From a virus: 64,000 nucleotides of DNA. Location of the stretch: IMG/VR virus record IMGVR_UViG_3300044695_003432, positions 1 through 64,000 of that record, one strand, 5' to 3'. The notes under the pieces were generated by a model. That model did no database searches. It had not been told where the DNA came from and was given only the letters and a program-made list of their open reading frames with translations. Numbering within the stretch: the stretch's first letter is position 1; each line of letters opens with the position of its first letter. Below are positions 1-7,451 of this stretch, one piece after another. The position numbers and the translations under genes were made by a program.

Positions 1-247
1 CGCTCGTGGGCGTGCGCGGCGTTGGCCCGTGCCTGCGCATCCACCACGGGAACAACGTCACGAAAACAAGATTTCTCGTCGTTCTTGTTTTCTTGCGGGG
101 CGGGCTTAGGCAACTCCGCTTTACCACTGTTTGCGGTAGGAAAATCTGGGGGCGTTTCCTTTACTAGCCGCGCGTTCCCAGACGCCTCTGCTGTCAAAAC
201 CGGCGATGTTGCCTTTGGCTGACACTTCTCCCCTTCGACGGGGGTGA
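1..247. repeat. Long direct repeat, copy 1 (partner 43820-44072)
   Basis: Bases 1-127 are identical to 43820-43946. The next 120 bases match with five substitutions and one 6-base indel. After base 247 the two copies diverge, then share a 21-base block again at the gene start (450-470 versus 44089-44109). The exact identity begins at the very first base of the window, which suggests a sequence-overlap boundary rather than a natural terminal repeat. Confidence 0.95.
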
Positions 248-452
248 GGTGGTAGCCCCAGGCCTTCAGCAGCTCCTCCGCGAGATGCCCCGGAATGTCC
301 TGTTCTTCCGTGTGGCGGTGAACCTCGCTCGGAACCCAATGATCGCGTTCGCCGACGACATGGAAGTTGATCCCGCGGCGGTACTGGAACAGCCACGCAT
401 GACCGGGCTTACTCGTCCACCCGTCGCCAACCATCACGTCGATCGTCTTCAT
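1..452 (-). CDS. Hypothetical protein, long allele, cut by the window edge
   Basis: An open frame runs leftward from ATG 452-450 off the window edge with no stop. The start overlaps the stop of the upstream gene (ATGA). The first 70 or so residues (MKTIDVMVGDGWTSK...) are specific to this copy. From about residue 72 the protein matches the gene at 43573-44091 (SPVLTAEASGNARLVKETPP). In that other copy the C-terminus is a predicted coiled coil. Function is unknown. Its position downstream of DnaB and the DnaA-like gene, and by homology upstream of the RNA polymerase gene, makes it an early/middle boundary gene. Confidence 0.8.
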   Translation of the reverse strand, partial: MKTIDVMVGDGWTSKPGHAWLFQYRRGINFHVVGERDHWVPSEVHRHTEEQDIPGHLAEELLKAWGYHLTPVEGEKCQPKATSPVLTAEASGNARLVKETPPDFPTANSGKAELPKPAPQENKNDEKSCFRDVVPVVDAQARANAAHAHE

Positions 453-793
453 GCTGCCACCGTCCTTTCCGTTGCCGCCCGAATCTGTGCCTTCGCCCAC
501 ACGCGGGCCGCTGCTTCCTGCAATGAGCCAGCGAACCACACGCCGCCCAATCCGATTCCCTTGTCGCCGTCCGCTATTGCTTCCGCCACCGACGCGACGG
601 CCTTGATAACGCTGCGGTAGCCGCTGTATCCCACAACGCTAGCGACCTGTTCCAGTGTCGCGCTCGTGTAGTGACGCAGCGTGTACGACGCCAGTTGCTT
701 CGCGTACACCGCGCGGGGTGTGCCGTGGGTTTCTTCCCGCACCTTGACTTCCTCGCGTGCCGCTTCCATGACGTACCTGAATGGAATCACCAT
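449..793 (-). CDS. DnaA domain IV-like DNA-binding protein
   Basis: The start ATG at 793 follows GGAGGG and overlaps the end of dnaB; 114 residues. The central stretch (AKQLASYTLRHYTSATL, then a GYSGYRSVIKAV segment) follows the pattern of the DnaA C-terminal double-stranded DNA-binding domain: a helix like QIAMYL, a T-SL-IG element, then a G-x-RDHSTV-like recognition helix. There is no AAA+ domain. Encoded directly after DnaB and overlapping it by a few bases, it could recognise the phage origin or host DnaA boxes and direct helicase loading. The family call is by pattern only. Confidence 0.55.
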   Translation of the reverse strand: MVIPFRYVMEAAREEVKVREETHGTPRAVYAKQLASYTLRHYTSATLEQVASVVGYSGYRSVIKAVASVAEAIADGDKGIGLGGVWFAGSLQEAAARVWAKAQIRAATERTVAA

Positions 794-2202
794 GCCTGCC
801 CTCCGCTTTCGTCGATGTTCTCGAACCGCGTGCGTTCCGCGTTCCAACGCAGATCAACAACGCCCGTCGGCCCGTTTCGCTGTTTCGCCACGATCAACTC
901 GGCCTTGCCAACCTTGTTGGGGTTCGCGGCCAACCACTCGGGATCGCTGATGTGGTAGTAGTCCTCGCGGTGCAGAAGCAGCACCACGTCGGCATCCTGT
1001 TCGATCGAGCCTGACTCGCGTAGGTCGCTCATGCGGGGCTTATTGCCCTCGCGCGACTCAGCCCCGCGATTGAGCTGTGACAGGCAAATGACCGGCACGT
1101 CCAGTTCGCGGGCCAGGGACTTGATGCCACGGCTGATCGCCGAGACTTCCACCTGTCGGCTCTCGCGTGCCTGTGCGGGGCTGGTCAACAACTGCATGTA
1201 GTCGATGACGATGGCACACACCGGGACGCCCTCACGCTTGCGGGCGAGAACGCGGCGGCGCGCCATTGTGCGGAGTTGGGTCACGGTCAACCCCGCCTTG
1301 TCGATGATGTCGATCGGCATCTTGGCAACCGCGTCGGCGGCACCGAGAACGCGGCGGTACTGGTCGCTGCCCATTGTGCCGTTGCGGAGAACGGGCAGGT
1401 CCACGCCCGCGCGGGCGGACGCGATGCGGTCCCACAGGGCTTCGGCGGACATTTCCAAAGAGAACAGCAGGATCGCCCCCGCCTCGGTTTCGCAGATGCC
1501 CTCGGCCATGTTCACGGCCAGGGCGGTCTTACCCATGCTCGGGCGGGCGGCGACGATGACCAACTCGCCGGGTTGGAAGCCGCTGGTCATGGCGTCGAGC
1601 CGGAAGAATCCCACCTTGACGCCCCGGTTGCCCTTCGGGGAGTCCAGTGCCGCGAGCCGCGCGGTCGTCAGTTCCTTCATGGTGCGAACCACGGCCTGCG
1701 ACTTGGCCTCGGTCAACTCGATAGCCCCGCTCTGGTACTGGTCGAGAACCACAACCACGGCGTCGGAGTTGGTCGGGTCCACTTGGTACGCATTGTGGAC
1801 AGCCGAGGCCGCATTGGTCACGAGGCGGCGAAGGGATGCGGACTGGCCGACGATCTTGGCGTAGTTCAACGCCGTTGCCGCCGAGGGCACACTGTCGGCG
1901 AGTTGCTGTAGGTACTCGACGCCACCAACGGCCTCGAACAGATTGCCGTTCTTGATCGCCTCGACCAATAGCACGAGGTCGATGCGGCCCGTGCGGTCGA
2001 TGATGTCGCACGCCACCCGGTAGATCGCCGAGTGCCGCTCGTCATAAAAGTCCTCAGGGCTGGCGATGTAGGTCTGGACTTCGGCGAGGACGTTCGGGTC
2101 AAGCAGGATGGACCCGAGCAGGCTCATCTCGGCATGGACCGCCGTGGGCACGGGGCGATTGAACAGGGCTTCGAGCTGGACGACGGGTGCGTTACGCTGC
2201 AT
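787..2202 (-). CDS. dnaB: Replicative DNA helicase DnaB
   Basis: 471 residues, the usual DnaB length. The N-terminal helical domain (about 22-115) includes the HAEMSLLGSILLD motif. Walker A is ARPSMGKT near 219-226, Walker B VIDYMQLL near 332, followed by the QLNRG and DLRESGSIEQDADVV motifs of the RecA-like core. ATG 2202 is chosen over the longer frame because GGAGGG precedes it and it overlaps the stop of the upstream replisome organiser. It should unwind DNA 5' to 3' at the phage fork. No phage primase or polymerase is seen, so host replisome proteins are probably recruited. Confidence 0.95.
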   Translation of the reverse strand: MQRNAPVVQLEALFNRPVPTAVHAEMSLLGSILLDPNVLAEVQTYIASPEDFYDERHSAIYRVACDIIDRTGRIDLVLLVEAIKNGNLFEAVGGVEYLQQLADSVPSAATALNYAKIVGQSASLRRLVTNAASAVHNAYQVDPTNSDAVVVVLDQYQSGAIELTEAKSQAVVRTMKELTTARLAALDSPKGNRGVKVGFFRLDAMTSGFQPGELVIVAARPSMGKTALAVNMAEGICETEAGAILLFSLEMSAEALWDRIASARAGVDLPVLRNGTMGSDQYRRVLGAADAVAKMPIDIIDKAGLTVTQLRTMARRRVLARKREGVPVCAIVIDYMQLLTSPAQARESRQVEVSAISRGIKSLARELDVPVICLSQLNRGAESREGNKPRMSDLRESGSIEQDADVVLLLHREDYYHISDPEWLAANPNKVGKAELIVAKQRNGPTGVVDLRWNAERTRFENIDESGGQAW

Positions 2203-3097
2203 GGTGGCCCTCCTTGACCATCGCCACGAACTCGGGCGGGGGTGTATTGATGAACTGAGACTTGGGCCAATTGGCATACTTGGCGTGCTTGGCCTTCACA
2301 GCCGCTACGATTCGTTCTACGGCGTCCGAAGGCAGTTGACGGACCATCAGGGCATCCGACTCTCGGGCGTCTCTAATCGAATCTAATGGCGTTGTAGCCT
2401 TGAGCCAGGGTTCACCCGCGAGCCAACGGTCGATGCGCGGGGCAAACCGATCCGCCCATCCGGGATTGCTCTTGGCCTTCGCAAGTGCGGCCATGATCGC
2501 CGGTGCATGTTGGTCAAGGTTCTTGCGATACCAGTGCAACCGGGCGTGTCCGGGGTCGGGCCGCTTGTTCTCGGGGTAGGCGTGGAAGAACACCTCAAAC
2601 GGCTCGACGGCGTTAGAACCAGAAGACAGAATACATTCTTCTTCTTCATCTTCTACGAAACGGTTATCCGTTTTTGCCGAGGGGGGGATAAGGGGGGGGT
2701 TATCCGAACTTCCAACCCCCCGGTTATCCGAACCCCTTTTCAGGGCAGGATTGCCACCTTTGGCCCCGTTCTCCTTGTTCTTCTCAGACAGTGCAGCGTC
2801 CCGAACCATGCGGCGGCAGAAGATAACGCCGTCCTCAATCGAGTAGACGCCAGCGTGTTCAAGTTCGGCGAGCAACGCCCGGACCTCGGCGGCGTCGGCT
2901 CCCACGTTCCGCGCCAGTTCCTCCGGCGTCGGCGGTCTATTGCGGACCAACAGATACCCGCGCCGTTCGGATTCGTACATGATGCAGATCATCTCCCACC
3001 AAAGCCCTCTCGCCGCGAGCGAACACGCCCGGACCTCGGGGTCTTTCTTCCAGTCCCCGATATAGAACTGCATTGCTGGGCGTTTGTCCTTGGCCAT
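2192..3097 (-). CDS. Replisome organiser / helicase-loader-like protein
   Basis: 301 residues. The N-terminus (PAMQFYIGDWKKDPEVRACS, then GLWWEMICIMYESERRGYL) is the winged-helix start typical of phage replication initiators of the DUF1376/O-like type. It is followed by a helical segment (PPTPEELARNVGADAAEVRALLAEL), a low-complexity linker with a poly-Glu run, and a C-terminal helical domain. It lies immediately upstream of dnaB and overlaps it by 11 bases, the usual organiser-helicase arrangement. An origin inside or near this gene is plausible but not demonstrated. Confidence 0.7.
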   Translation of the reverse strand: MAKDKRPAMQFYIGDWKKDPEVRACSLAARGLWWEMICIMYESERRGYLLVRNRPPTPEELARNVGADAAEVRALLAELEHAGVYSIEDGVIFCRRMVRDAALSEKNKENGAKGGNPALKRGSDNRGVGSSDNPPLIPPSAKTDNRFVEDEEEECILSSGSNAVEPFEVFFHAYPENKRPDPGHARLHWYRKNLDQHAPAIMAALAKAKSNPGWADRFAPRIDRWLAGEPWLKATTPLDSIRDARESDALMVRQLPSDAVERIVAAVKAKHAKYANWPKSQFINTPPPEFVAMVKEGHHAA

Positions 3098-3121
3098 CTT
3101 CTTCGCATCCTTGCGTTCAAT

Positions 3122-3310
3122 TCACTTCCACCACGTCTGTCCCGTCGTCTTCCCGTTCCGTCGCGTGTAGTCCCGTTGTCTCAGCTTGGACTCGTGAACC
3201 GCTTGCATGTGCGTGTGTTCGCCGGTGCTGCGTATAGCGTCGGCTATACAGGTGACGCAGAGCTTGCGGGTCGGACTGTCAAGCGGGGCTTGACACTTGG
3301 GGCATCTCAT
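3122..3310 (-). CDS. Small zinc-ribbon protein
   Basis: 62 residues with two CxxC-type pairs (MRCPKCQAP and LCVTCI) that could bind one zinc, and a basic C-terminus (RQRDYTRRNGK). The start overlaps the end of the RusA gene by four bases, so the two are probably translationally coupled. Function is unknown; it may bind nucleic acid. Confidence 0.7.
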   Translation of the reverse strand: MRCPKCQAPLDSPTRKLCVTCIADAIRSTGEHTHMQAVHESKLRQRDYTRRNGKTTGQTWWK

Positions 3311-3669
3311 TCGGTCCTCCTTACGGTCATCACTAACTTCGCATCGTCACCCTTGCTCACCGTCATTGGAAGGTGCGTTAGGCCCGAGTCGTCGTCGATC
3401 AACCCCGCGTCCCTCAGCCCGTCGAAGTACGCCTTGCACCGGGCGAGCAGGTTGTCGTGGTCGCGCTTGCGGGCGTCCTCGAAGGTCCAGGCGAGTTGGA
3501 CCGATGCCCGTTCCCATCGCGGCTCGTCGCGGTTGAGGGCACCCATCGCCACCAACTTCGCGGCCTGCCGGTGCTGCTTCGTGACCTTCGCCTTTGCCAT
3601 GTAGTGCGGGCGTGCGTTCGGCGACAGCATGGGGCTTGGTACGGGGAGCGTGAGTACGACGTGGTTCAT
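3307..3669 (-). CDS. rusA: RusA-type Holliday junction resolvase
   Basis: 120 residues from ATG 3669, preceded by AAAGGA. The RusA signature is clear: an N-terminal PSPMLSPNARPHYMAK segment and the acidic active site in KRDHDNLLARCKAYFDGL, followed by GLIDDDSGL. The enzyme cuts four-way DNA junctions made during recombination and replication. It fits with the ERF annealing protein and SSB encoded upstream in the same leftward operon. Confidence 0.9.
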   Translation of the reverse strand: MNHVVLTLPVPSPMLSPNARPHYMAKAKVTKQHRQAAKLVAMGALNRDEPRWERASVQLAWTFEDARKRDHDNLLARCKAYFDGLRDAGLIDDDSGLTHLPMTVSKGDDAKLVMTVRRTE

Positions 3670-3682
3670 GGAGTCCTTTCCG

Positions 3683-3871
3683 TTATCCCTCGTTGATTTC
3701 CGCCTGTTCATCGCGCCGCTTGCGGTCGGTGAAGTCCTTTTCGAGTGCGGCGCGAATCTTGGCGAGGGCGCGGTCGTGCGCTTCCTGGGCGGATTCCTTC
3801 GTGATGCCCGTGATGCGGGCGATCTGGGCGAAGGTGCGGATGGGAGCGGTAAGCGGGTCGTGGTTAGTCAA
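3683..3871 (-). CDS. Sigma region 4-like helix-turn-helix protein
   Basis: 62 residues starting at TTG 3871, which overlaps the stop of the upstream small gene. The core IRTFAQIARITGITKESAQ then RALAKIRAAL looks like the -35-binding helix-turn-helix of sigma region 4 (ERIRQIE-ALRKLR pattern). It lines up with the phage B protein at 44088-44363. It could redirect host RNA polymerase or act as a small regulator. The call rests on pattern only. Confidence 0.5.
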   Translation of the reverse strand: MTNHDPLTAPIRTFAQIARITGITKESAQEAHDRALAKIRAALEKDFTDRKRRDEQAEINEG

Positions 3872-3996
3872 GTGCCACCGCCGATCTTCCGCTTGGCCTC
3901 GCGCGCTTCGAGGAAGCGATTGGGCCTCAAGGGCGGTGTTTCCGAACGGCGTGTATTTTCCTTGAGTTTTACGGCCAATAGCGGTCGAGTTTTCAC
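3868..3996 (-). CDS. Small basic protein, unknown
   Basis: 42 residues, start GTG 3996-3994 overlapping the previous stop (GTGA) and ending in a TTGA overlap with the next start. Both joints match the tight coupling seen throughout this operon. The product is rich in Lys and Arg (VKLKENTRRS, EAREAKRKIGGG). No family recognised. Confidence 0.55.
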   Translation of the reverse strand: MKTRPLLAVKLKENTRRSETPPLRPNRFLEAREAKRKIGGGT

Positions 3997-4466
3997 GGCT
4001 TCACCCCCGCGTCGGTGGTGGTCTGGGCGGCGAGGGCGGAGGTGGCGGCTTGCCTAGTGGAGTAGCAACTAGCGACTGGAACTAGGGCCGCCCCGCCGTA
4101 GACCTTTGCTGCAACATTCAGTCCATCGGGAACCGGATAGCAAGCGCCGTTCGTGGGGTGCCACACCACACTGTCTTGGCAAGCGATGTACCCATCCGCC
4201 GTCACCGGCAGCGTCCCCAGCACCTTCCTCGGCTCGCCCTTCTCGTCCGCAAACGCTGCCCACTTCTCCCGCTCTGCTGCGACGGCGGCGAGGGCGGTGG
4301 CGTGGTCGTTCTGCCTCGCCCTGTCGCGCTCGACGATCTGATACGCGATGCACGCTCTGATGCGAGTCCGCAAGTCGGCGTAGTGCTCGCCGGTTTCGGC
4401 GAACTCCAATCCGTGGGTGCAGTTGGCCGTCAATGAATCGGCTTCTTTCCATGCCTGGTCGCTCAC
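3993..4466 (-). CDS. Hypothetical protein
   Basis: 157 residues from GTG 4466, which overlaps the upstream stop (GTGA) and follows AAGGAG. The N-terminal half is helical with several Cys and His residues. The C-terminal half has VTADGYIACQDSVVWHP and an Ala/Thr-rich end. No known domain recognised. Confidence 0.65.
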   Translation of the reverse strand: MSDQAWKEADSLTANCTHGLEFAETGEHYADLRTRIRACIAYQIVERDRARQNDHATALAAVAAEREKWAAFADEKGEPRKVLGTLPVTADGYIACQDSVVWHPTNGACYPVPDGLNVAAKVYGGAALVPVASCYSTRQAATSALAAQTTTDAGVKP

Positions 4467-4834
4467 GTTCCGCTCCTTTCGTCCTTCTTCTTCTCCCGCT
4501 TCTCCCGGCGATGCTCGTGCAGTTCCTTCGCCGCGTCGATCATCGCGCGGACAAGCCGCTTCGCCGTGTGGTCGCAGGCTCGCAGGTCGTCGTCGTCGTC
4601 CAGTTCCAGCGACGCCAGCGCGTCGGCAAGGTCCAGTGCGATGTACTGGTCGTCGCCGTTTCGCAGGGCATCCAGCGCCCACCGGATGCACCAGCCGACG
4701 CCCGCGATGTTGTCGCCGGGTTGGTCGTCGGAGTCCTCGAACTCGACGCGACGGACGGCATCGCTCGGCCATGACGTGTGTTCGATTCGTACCAGCGTGC
4801 GTTGGCCTTCGCCGGGTTCGTGCTTGATGCTCAC
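4463..4834 (-). CDS. Hypothetical acidic/helical protein
   Basis: 123 residues, GTG start at 4834 sharing a base with the stop of the upstream gene. A central acidic run (ASLELDDDDDLRA) is followed by a charged helical C-terminus (HEHRREKREKKKDERSG). Unknown function. Confidence 0.65.
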   Translation of the reverse strand: MSIKHEPGEGQRTLVRIEHTSWPSDAVRRVEFEDSDDQPGDNIAGVGWCIRWALDALRNGDDQYIALDLADALASLELDDDDDLRACDHTAKRLVRAMIDAAKELHEHRREKREKKKDERSGT

Positions 4835-5163
4835 TACTGGTTCTCCATCTTCGTGTTGTCGCTCAGGGTTTGACGCGACCGGGATATGCGCTCCTGCGCA
4901 TACTTCTCGTGCAGGGTTTCCAGCCGCTCAATCGCGTGCATCGCGTCAATGAGCAATGCTTCCAAGTCGTACTCTCCCCACTCGGCGGCAAGGACAGACC
5001 GATCCCGCAGCCGACGCCACACCTTTGTTGTTTCCAGTTTCGCGGCATTTTCCGACGCTGGAAAACGCTTTGTAGCAGGAGCGACATTGGCGGCGCACTT
5101 GGCACACAGCCGGTCGTCGTCTTCCTCGTGGTACGTTCCGCATCCGTGGCAATGTCCGCTCAT
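4834..5163 (-). CDS. Zinc-ribbon hypothetical protein
   Basis: 109 residues from ATG 5163, preceded by AAGGAGC. The N-terminus has CHGCGTYHEEDDDRLCAKC, two CxxC knuckles of a zinc ribbon, followed by a helical region (EYDLEALLIDAMHAIERLETL). Coupled to the neighbouring small genes. Role unknown. Confidence 0.7.
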   Translation of the reverse strand: MSGHCHGCGTYHEEDDDRLCAKCAANVAPATKRFPASENAAKLETTKVWRRLRDRSVLAAEWGEYDLEALLIDAMHAIERLETLHEKYAQERISRSRQTLSDNTKMENQ

Positions 5164-5333
5164 GGCTTGCTCCTTAGAATGGCCCATCGAAACCAATGGC
5201 GAGGCGTCGCAATCTCGATCCGGACTCCACGCCTAGCCCGCTCGATAACCAACGCGGTGCATCCGATCTGCAACCAGAGCAGGCACCCGTAGGCTTGGCT
5301 GTACTCCACGTTTCGTTCAATGCTGATCTTCAC
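5160..5333 (-). CDS. Small hypothetical protein
   Basis: 57 residues from GTG 5333-5331, overlapping the upstream stop, and ending in an ATGA overlap with the next gene. It has a hydrophobic middle (CLLWLQIGCTALVIERA) and a basic tail. Overlaps at both ends support it as a real gene. No family recognised. Confidence 0.55.
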   Translation of the reverse strand: MKISIERNVEYSQAYGCLLWLQIGCTALVIERARRGVRIEIATPRHWFRWAILRSKP

Positions 5334-5659
5334 AGTTCGGCCTCCGCTTTCGTTTGGCGGTTGACGGTGTTACGAGAACGCTCGAAGTCGCGGAGTGTCA
5401 TCGCTTCGGCCTCCGCCCGCAACGCTCGCTCTTTCCACTCGCGGGTTCTTTCCCGCTCTGCTGCGACGGCGGCGGTGAGGGCGTCTTCGATGTCGTGTTC
5501 CAACTGCTCAAACTGCCGGTCCACGATGACCATGCCGTCGTCACGGTTGCGGATCGCGTCGGCGATTCGCTTCGCTGTCTTCTCATACTCGCTCACGTCG
5601 AACTCCTTTGGCTTCGCTGCCATCGCCGCGTACCGGCCTGCTCCCATTCCTCCGAACAT
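5330..5659 (-). CDS. Coiled-coil hypothetical protein
   Basis: 109 residues from ATG 5659 after AGGAG (a GTG three bases upstream is also possible). Gly-rich start, then long charged helices (FDVSEYEKTAKRIADAIRNR, ERTREWKERALRAEAEAM) suggesting a coiled coil. Function unknown. Confidence 0.6.
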   Translation of the reverse strand: MFGGMGAGRYAAMAAKPKEFDVSEYEKTAKRIADAIRNRDDGMVIVDRQFEQLEHDIEDALTAAVAAERERTREWKERALRAEAEAMTLRDFERSRNTVNRQTKAEAEL

Positions 5660-5693
5660 CACTTGCTCCTTTCGCTCACGATCGCGCGTGCGA

Positions 5694-6110
5694 TCAACTG
5701 CCCAAACTCTCCACGCCTGCGGGCGTGCTGCCCCTGAAAATCACGAGGCAAGATGGGAACGGCGCGCCGGTCTTTGCCGTTCCGAACTTGAGCCGCCCGC
5801 GAATGAAACGGATCTCGCTTGCCTTCAACGCGAAGCCGTGCCACCAACGGGTGCAGGTGCGGGCCGGAACTAGAAGCACGACCGTTTTCCCAGCCGACGA
5901 TTCCAGAGCCGCTTTTTCCATCCACGGGTAGATGTCGCTGTACGGCGGATTCACGAAGCAAGGCGACTTCCACTCGCGGAGCAAGCCGTTCTCGGTTCCA
6001 CCAAGCGGGCACGGGTCGTCCGCGAACTGGAACTCGGCATTGAGGGCGTCGTAGACTGCTGCCGGTGTCGCCCACTCATCGCTCGCGCTGGAGAAGAGGA
6101 CGCGGTTCAC
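5694..6110 (-). CDS. Phage DNA N-6-adenine methyltransferase
   Basis: 138 residues. It begins with the SSASDEWATPAAVYDAL segment typical of phage Dam-like enzymes (PF05869 type). It has FADDPCP and the catalytic FVNPPYSDIYPWMEKA (NPPY, motif IV), then KTVVLLVPARTCTRWWH and an IRFIRGRLKFG end. It should transfer a methyl group to adenine N6 in DNA, for protection from restriction or for regulation. The start overlaps the winged-helix gene by four bases. Confidence 0.88.
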   Translation of the reverse strand: MNRVLFSSASDEWATPAAVYDALNAEFQFADDPCPLGGTENGLLREWKSPCFVNPPYSDIYPWMEKAALESSAGKTVVLLVPARTCTRWWHGFALKASEIRFIRGRLKFGTAKTGAPFPSCLVIFRGSTPAGVESLGS

Positions 6111-6472
6111 CGTCCCCCTCCAATCGCTTCCACGCCTGCGGGGGTGATCGCGTACACGTTCGCGGTGCGGCCCGTGCTGATCTTGCGGGTGCCGATCGCT
6201 TTCAGGTGCCCAAGTTCGTGAACCAACTCGTTCACGCGCGGGTTACAGGTGCTGGTCTGAATGTCCAGCAGTTCGCAAATGTCTTCCTGCGTCATGCCAT
6301 GCTCGCGCCAGTGCGGGGCATTGCACAGTCGAAGGATGCGGGTGCGAATCGTTATGCCGCGCCCGCTGCGGTCGGTCGCCCGTGCAGCCGCGATGCTGGT
6401 CGCGGTTCGATTGTGCGGTGCCGAAAACCTTTCGGTGCTGGCGGCGAAAAGGCTGGGGGTGGCGTCGTCCAT
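6107..6472 (-). CDS. Winged-helix DNA-binding protein
   Basis: 121 residues. The C-terminal two thirds reads as a winged helix: LRLCNAPHWREHGMTQEDI, CELLDIQTSTCNPRVNEL (recognition helix), then a wing ending GRTANVYAITPAGVEAI. The N-terminus is a disordered Ser/Ala-rich tail. Likely a small transcription or replication regulator; target unknown. Confidence 0.7.
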   Translation of the reverse strand: MDDATPSLFAASTERFSAPHNRTATSIAAARATDRSGRGITIRTRILRLCNAPHWREHGMTQEDICELLDIQTSTCNPRVNELVHELGHLKAIGTRKISTGRTANVYAITPAGVEAIGGGR

Positions 6473-6482
6473 GACGGGCTCC

Positions 6483-6695
6483 TTACTTGGCCTTGCTCAC
6501 GCGATCGAGGGCGAAGCAGCCCGAGATTCCAGCGAGCCACGCGACCGGCGTGTGCCCGCCCAGAACCGATGCGGGATTCGAAACCGTTGTGGTCTTGATG
6601 TCGCCGTTGTCCATTCGCACGTTCACCCGAGTACCGATCGGGCACGCCGCGTTGAACGAGTCCACCTTGTTTTGCAGTGTCGTTTGCTTGTTCAT
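6483..6695 (-). CDS. Hypothetical protein
   Basis: 70 residues (MNKQTTLQNKVDSFN...). Rich in Thr and Val, with a possible small beta fold (GTRVNVRMDNGDIKTTTV) and a hydrophobic segment. It lies just downstream of the tRNA-like RNA on the same strand. Unknown function. Confidence 0.6.
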   Translation of the reverse strand: MNKQTTLQNKVDSFNAACPIGTRVNVRMDNGDIKTTTVSNPASVLGGHTPVAWLAGISGCFALDRVSKAK

Positions 6696-6723
6696 ACTTC
6701 ACTCCTGCGGCGTTGCCGCGTAA

Positions 6724-6849
6724 TGGGACGGGTGGGAGTCGAACCCACGTTTCCGCACGCCGGGCAGGATCAGTGCCCGCATGTGCGTTGCGTCTCCTAC
6801 GAGCGGTGCAGTGCCTAGGTATCACTGCACTTCGCCACGCCGCCGTCCC
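6724..6849 (-). tRNA. tRNA-like RNA with hairpin insertions
   Basis: Four canonical tRNA stems can be drawn in the 126-nt minus transcript. The acceptor is GGGACGG/CCGTCCC (6843-6849 with 6725-6731). The D stem is GCGT/ACGC (6837-6840 with 6790-6793). The anticodon stem is CGCAC/GTGCG (6783-6787 with 6754-6758), followed by a 5-nt variable loop. The T arm is GTGGG-TTCGACT-CCCAC. The D loop carries an extra 8-bp hairpin (6806-6830) and the anticodon loop a hairpin with a CTGATCC loop. Removing 17 nt from the latter would leave a loop with U33 and anticodon GCG (Arg); this is speculative. CCA is not encoded. Confidence 0.6.
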
Positions 6850-7040
6850 GAAAAACCCGGCGTCCGCTTTCGCTTGACCGGATTCGCGCACACCAACACG
6901 GTGCCCAGATGCGCGGCCCCACGCGGGGCTTGAATCAGCCGCGCCCCCTTTCGAGAACGCGGATGAGGCTCAGAGAAACCCGCCCCGCGCGTGGCTGACG
7001 TGGGGCGAGTGAGAGTCGCGGTCGGAATGACCGCTTCGGA
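6850..7040 (-). other. Non-coding spacer with GC-rich hairpins
   Basis: No gene is seen between ssb and the tRNA-like RNA. It holds nested GC-rich inverted repeats (for example GCCCC-GCGT-GGGGC near 6920-6935) and a GAAACCCGCCCCGCGC...GGGGCGAG hairpin near 6976-7010. The latter resembles those between other early genes of phage A. It probably acts in RNA processing or termination; function unproven. Confidence 0.5.
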
Positions 7041-7451
7041 CTAAAAGGGCAAATCGTCGTCGGGAAGTGCGTTGGCGGTCGCCGCTCGCGTGGCGGGCTG
7101 CTGCTGCTCGCCCCCGCCCTTGCTGTCAACGAAGTGGAACGTGTCAACGACAACCTTCAACTTGGACTGCTTCTTGCCCGTGTCCTTGTCGTCCCACTGG
7201 TCGAGCTTCAACCGGCCCTCGATGAGAACGGGGCGACCTTTGCTCAGGTACTTCGCCATCACCTCGGCGGTCTTGCCCCAGGCTTCGCAATCAACGAACG
7301 TGACTTCTTCGCGCTTCTCGCCGCCCTGCGTGGTGTAGTTGCGGTTGAGGGCGAGGCCGATGCGGGCGATCTGTTGACTACCCCCGACCGCTTTCAGTTC
7401 AATGTCACGGGTGAGGTTGCCCATCAGCGTGACCCTATTCAGACTCGACAT
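7041..7451 (-). CDS. ssb: Single-stranded DNA-binding protein
   Basis: 136 residues from ATG 7451. A classic OB-fold SSB: MSSLNRVTLMGNLTRDIELK, then VDCEAWGKTAEVMAKYLSKG and RPVLIEGRLKLDQWDD. After a Gln/Ala-rich linker it ends in the acidic tip ALPDDDLPF used to bind partner proteins. It coats single-stranded DNA in replication and recombination, next to the ERF annealing gene. Confidence 0.95.
   Translation of the reverse strand: MSSLNRVTLMGNLTRDIELKAVGGSQQIARIGLALNRNYTTQGGEKREEVTFVDCEAWGKTAEVMAKYLSKGRPVLIEGRLKLDQWDDKDTGKKQSKLKVVVDTFHFVDSKGGGEQQQPATRAATANALPDDDLPF

Noticed and set aside
1-247. A natural T7-type terminal direct repeat
   Set aside because: The copies are not identical over their length, lie inside a coding gene, and break the early gene order; T7-type ends lie between terminase and early genes.
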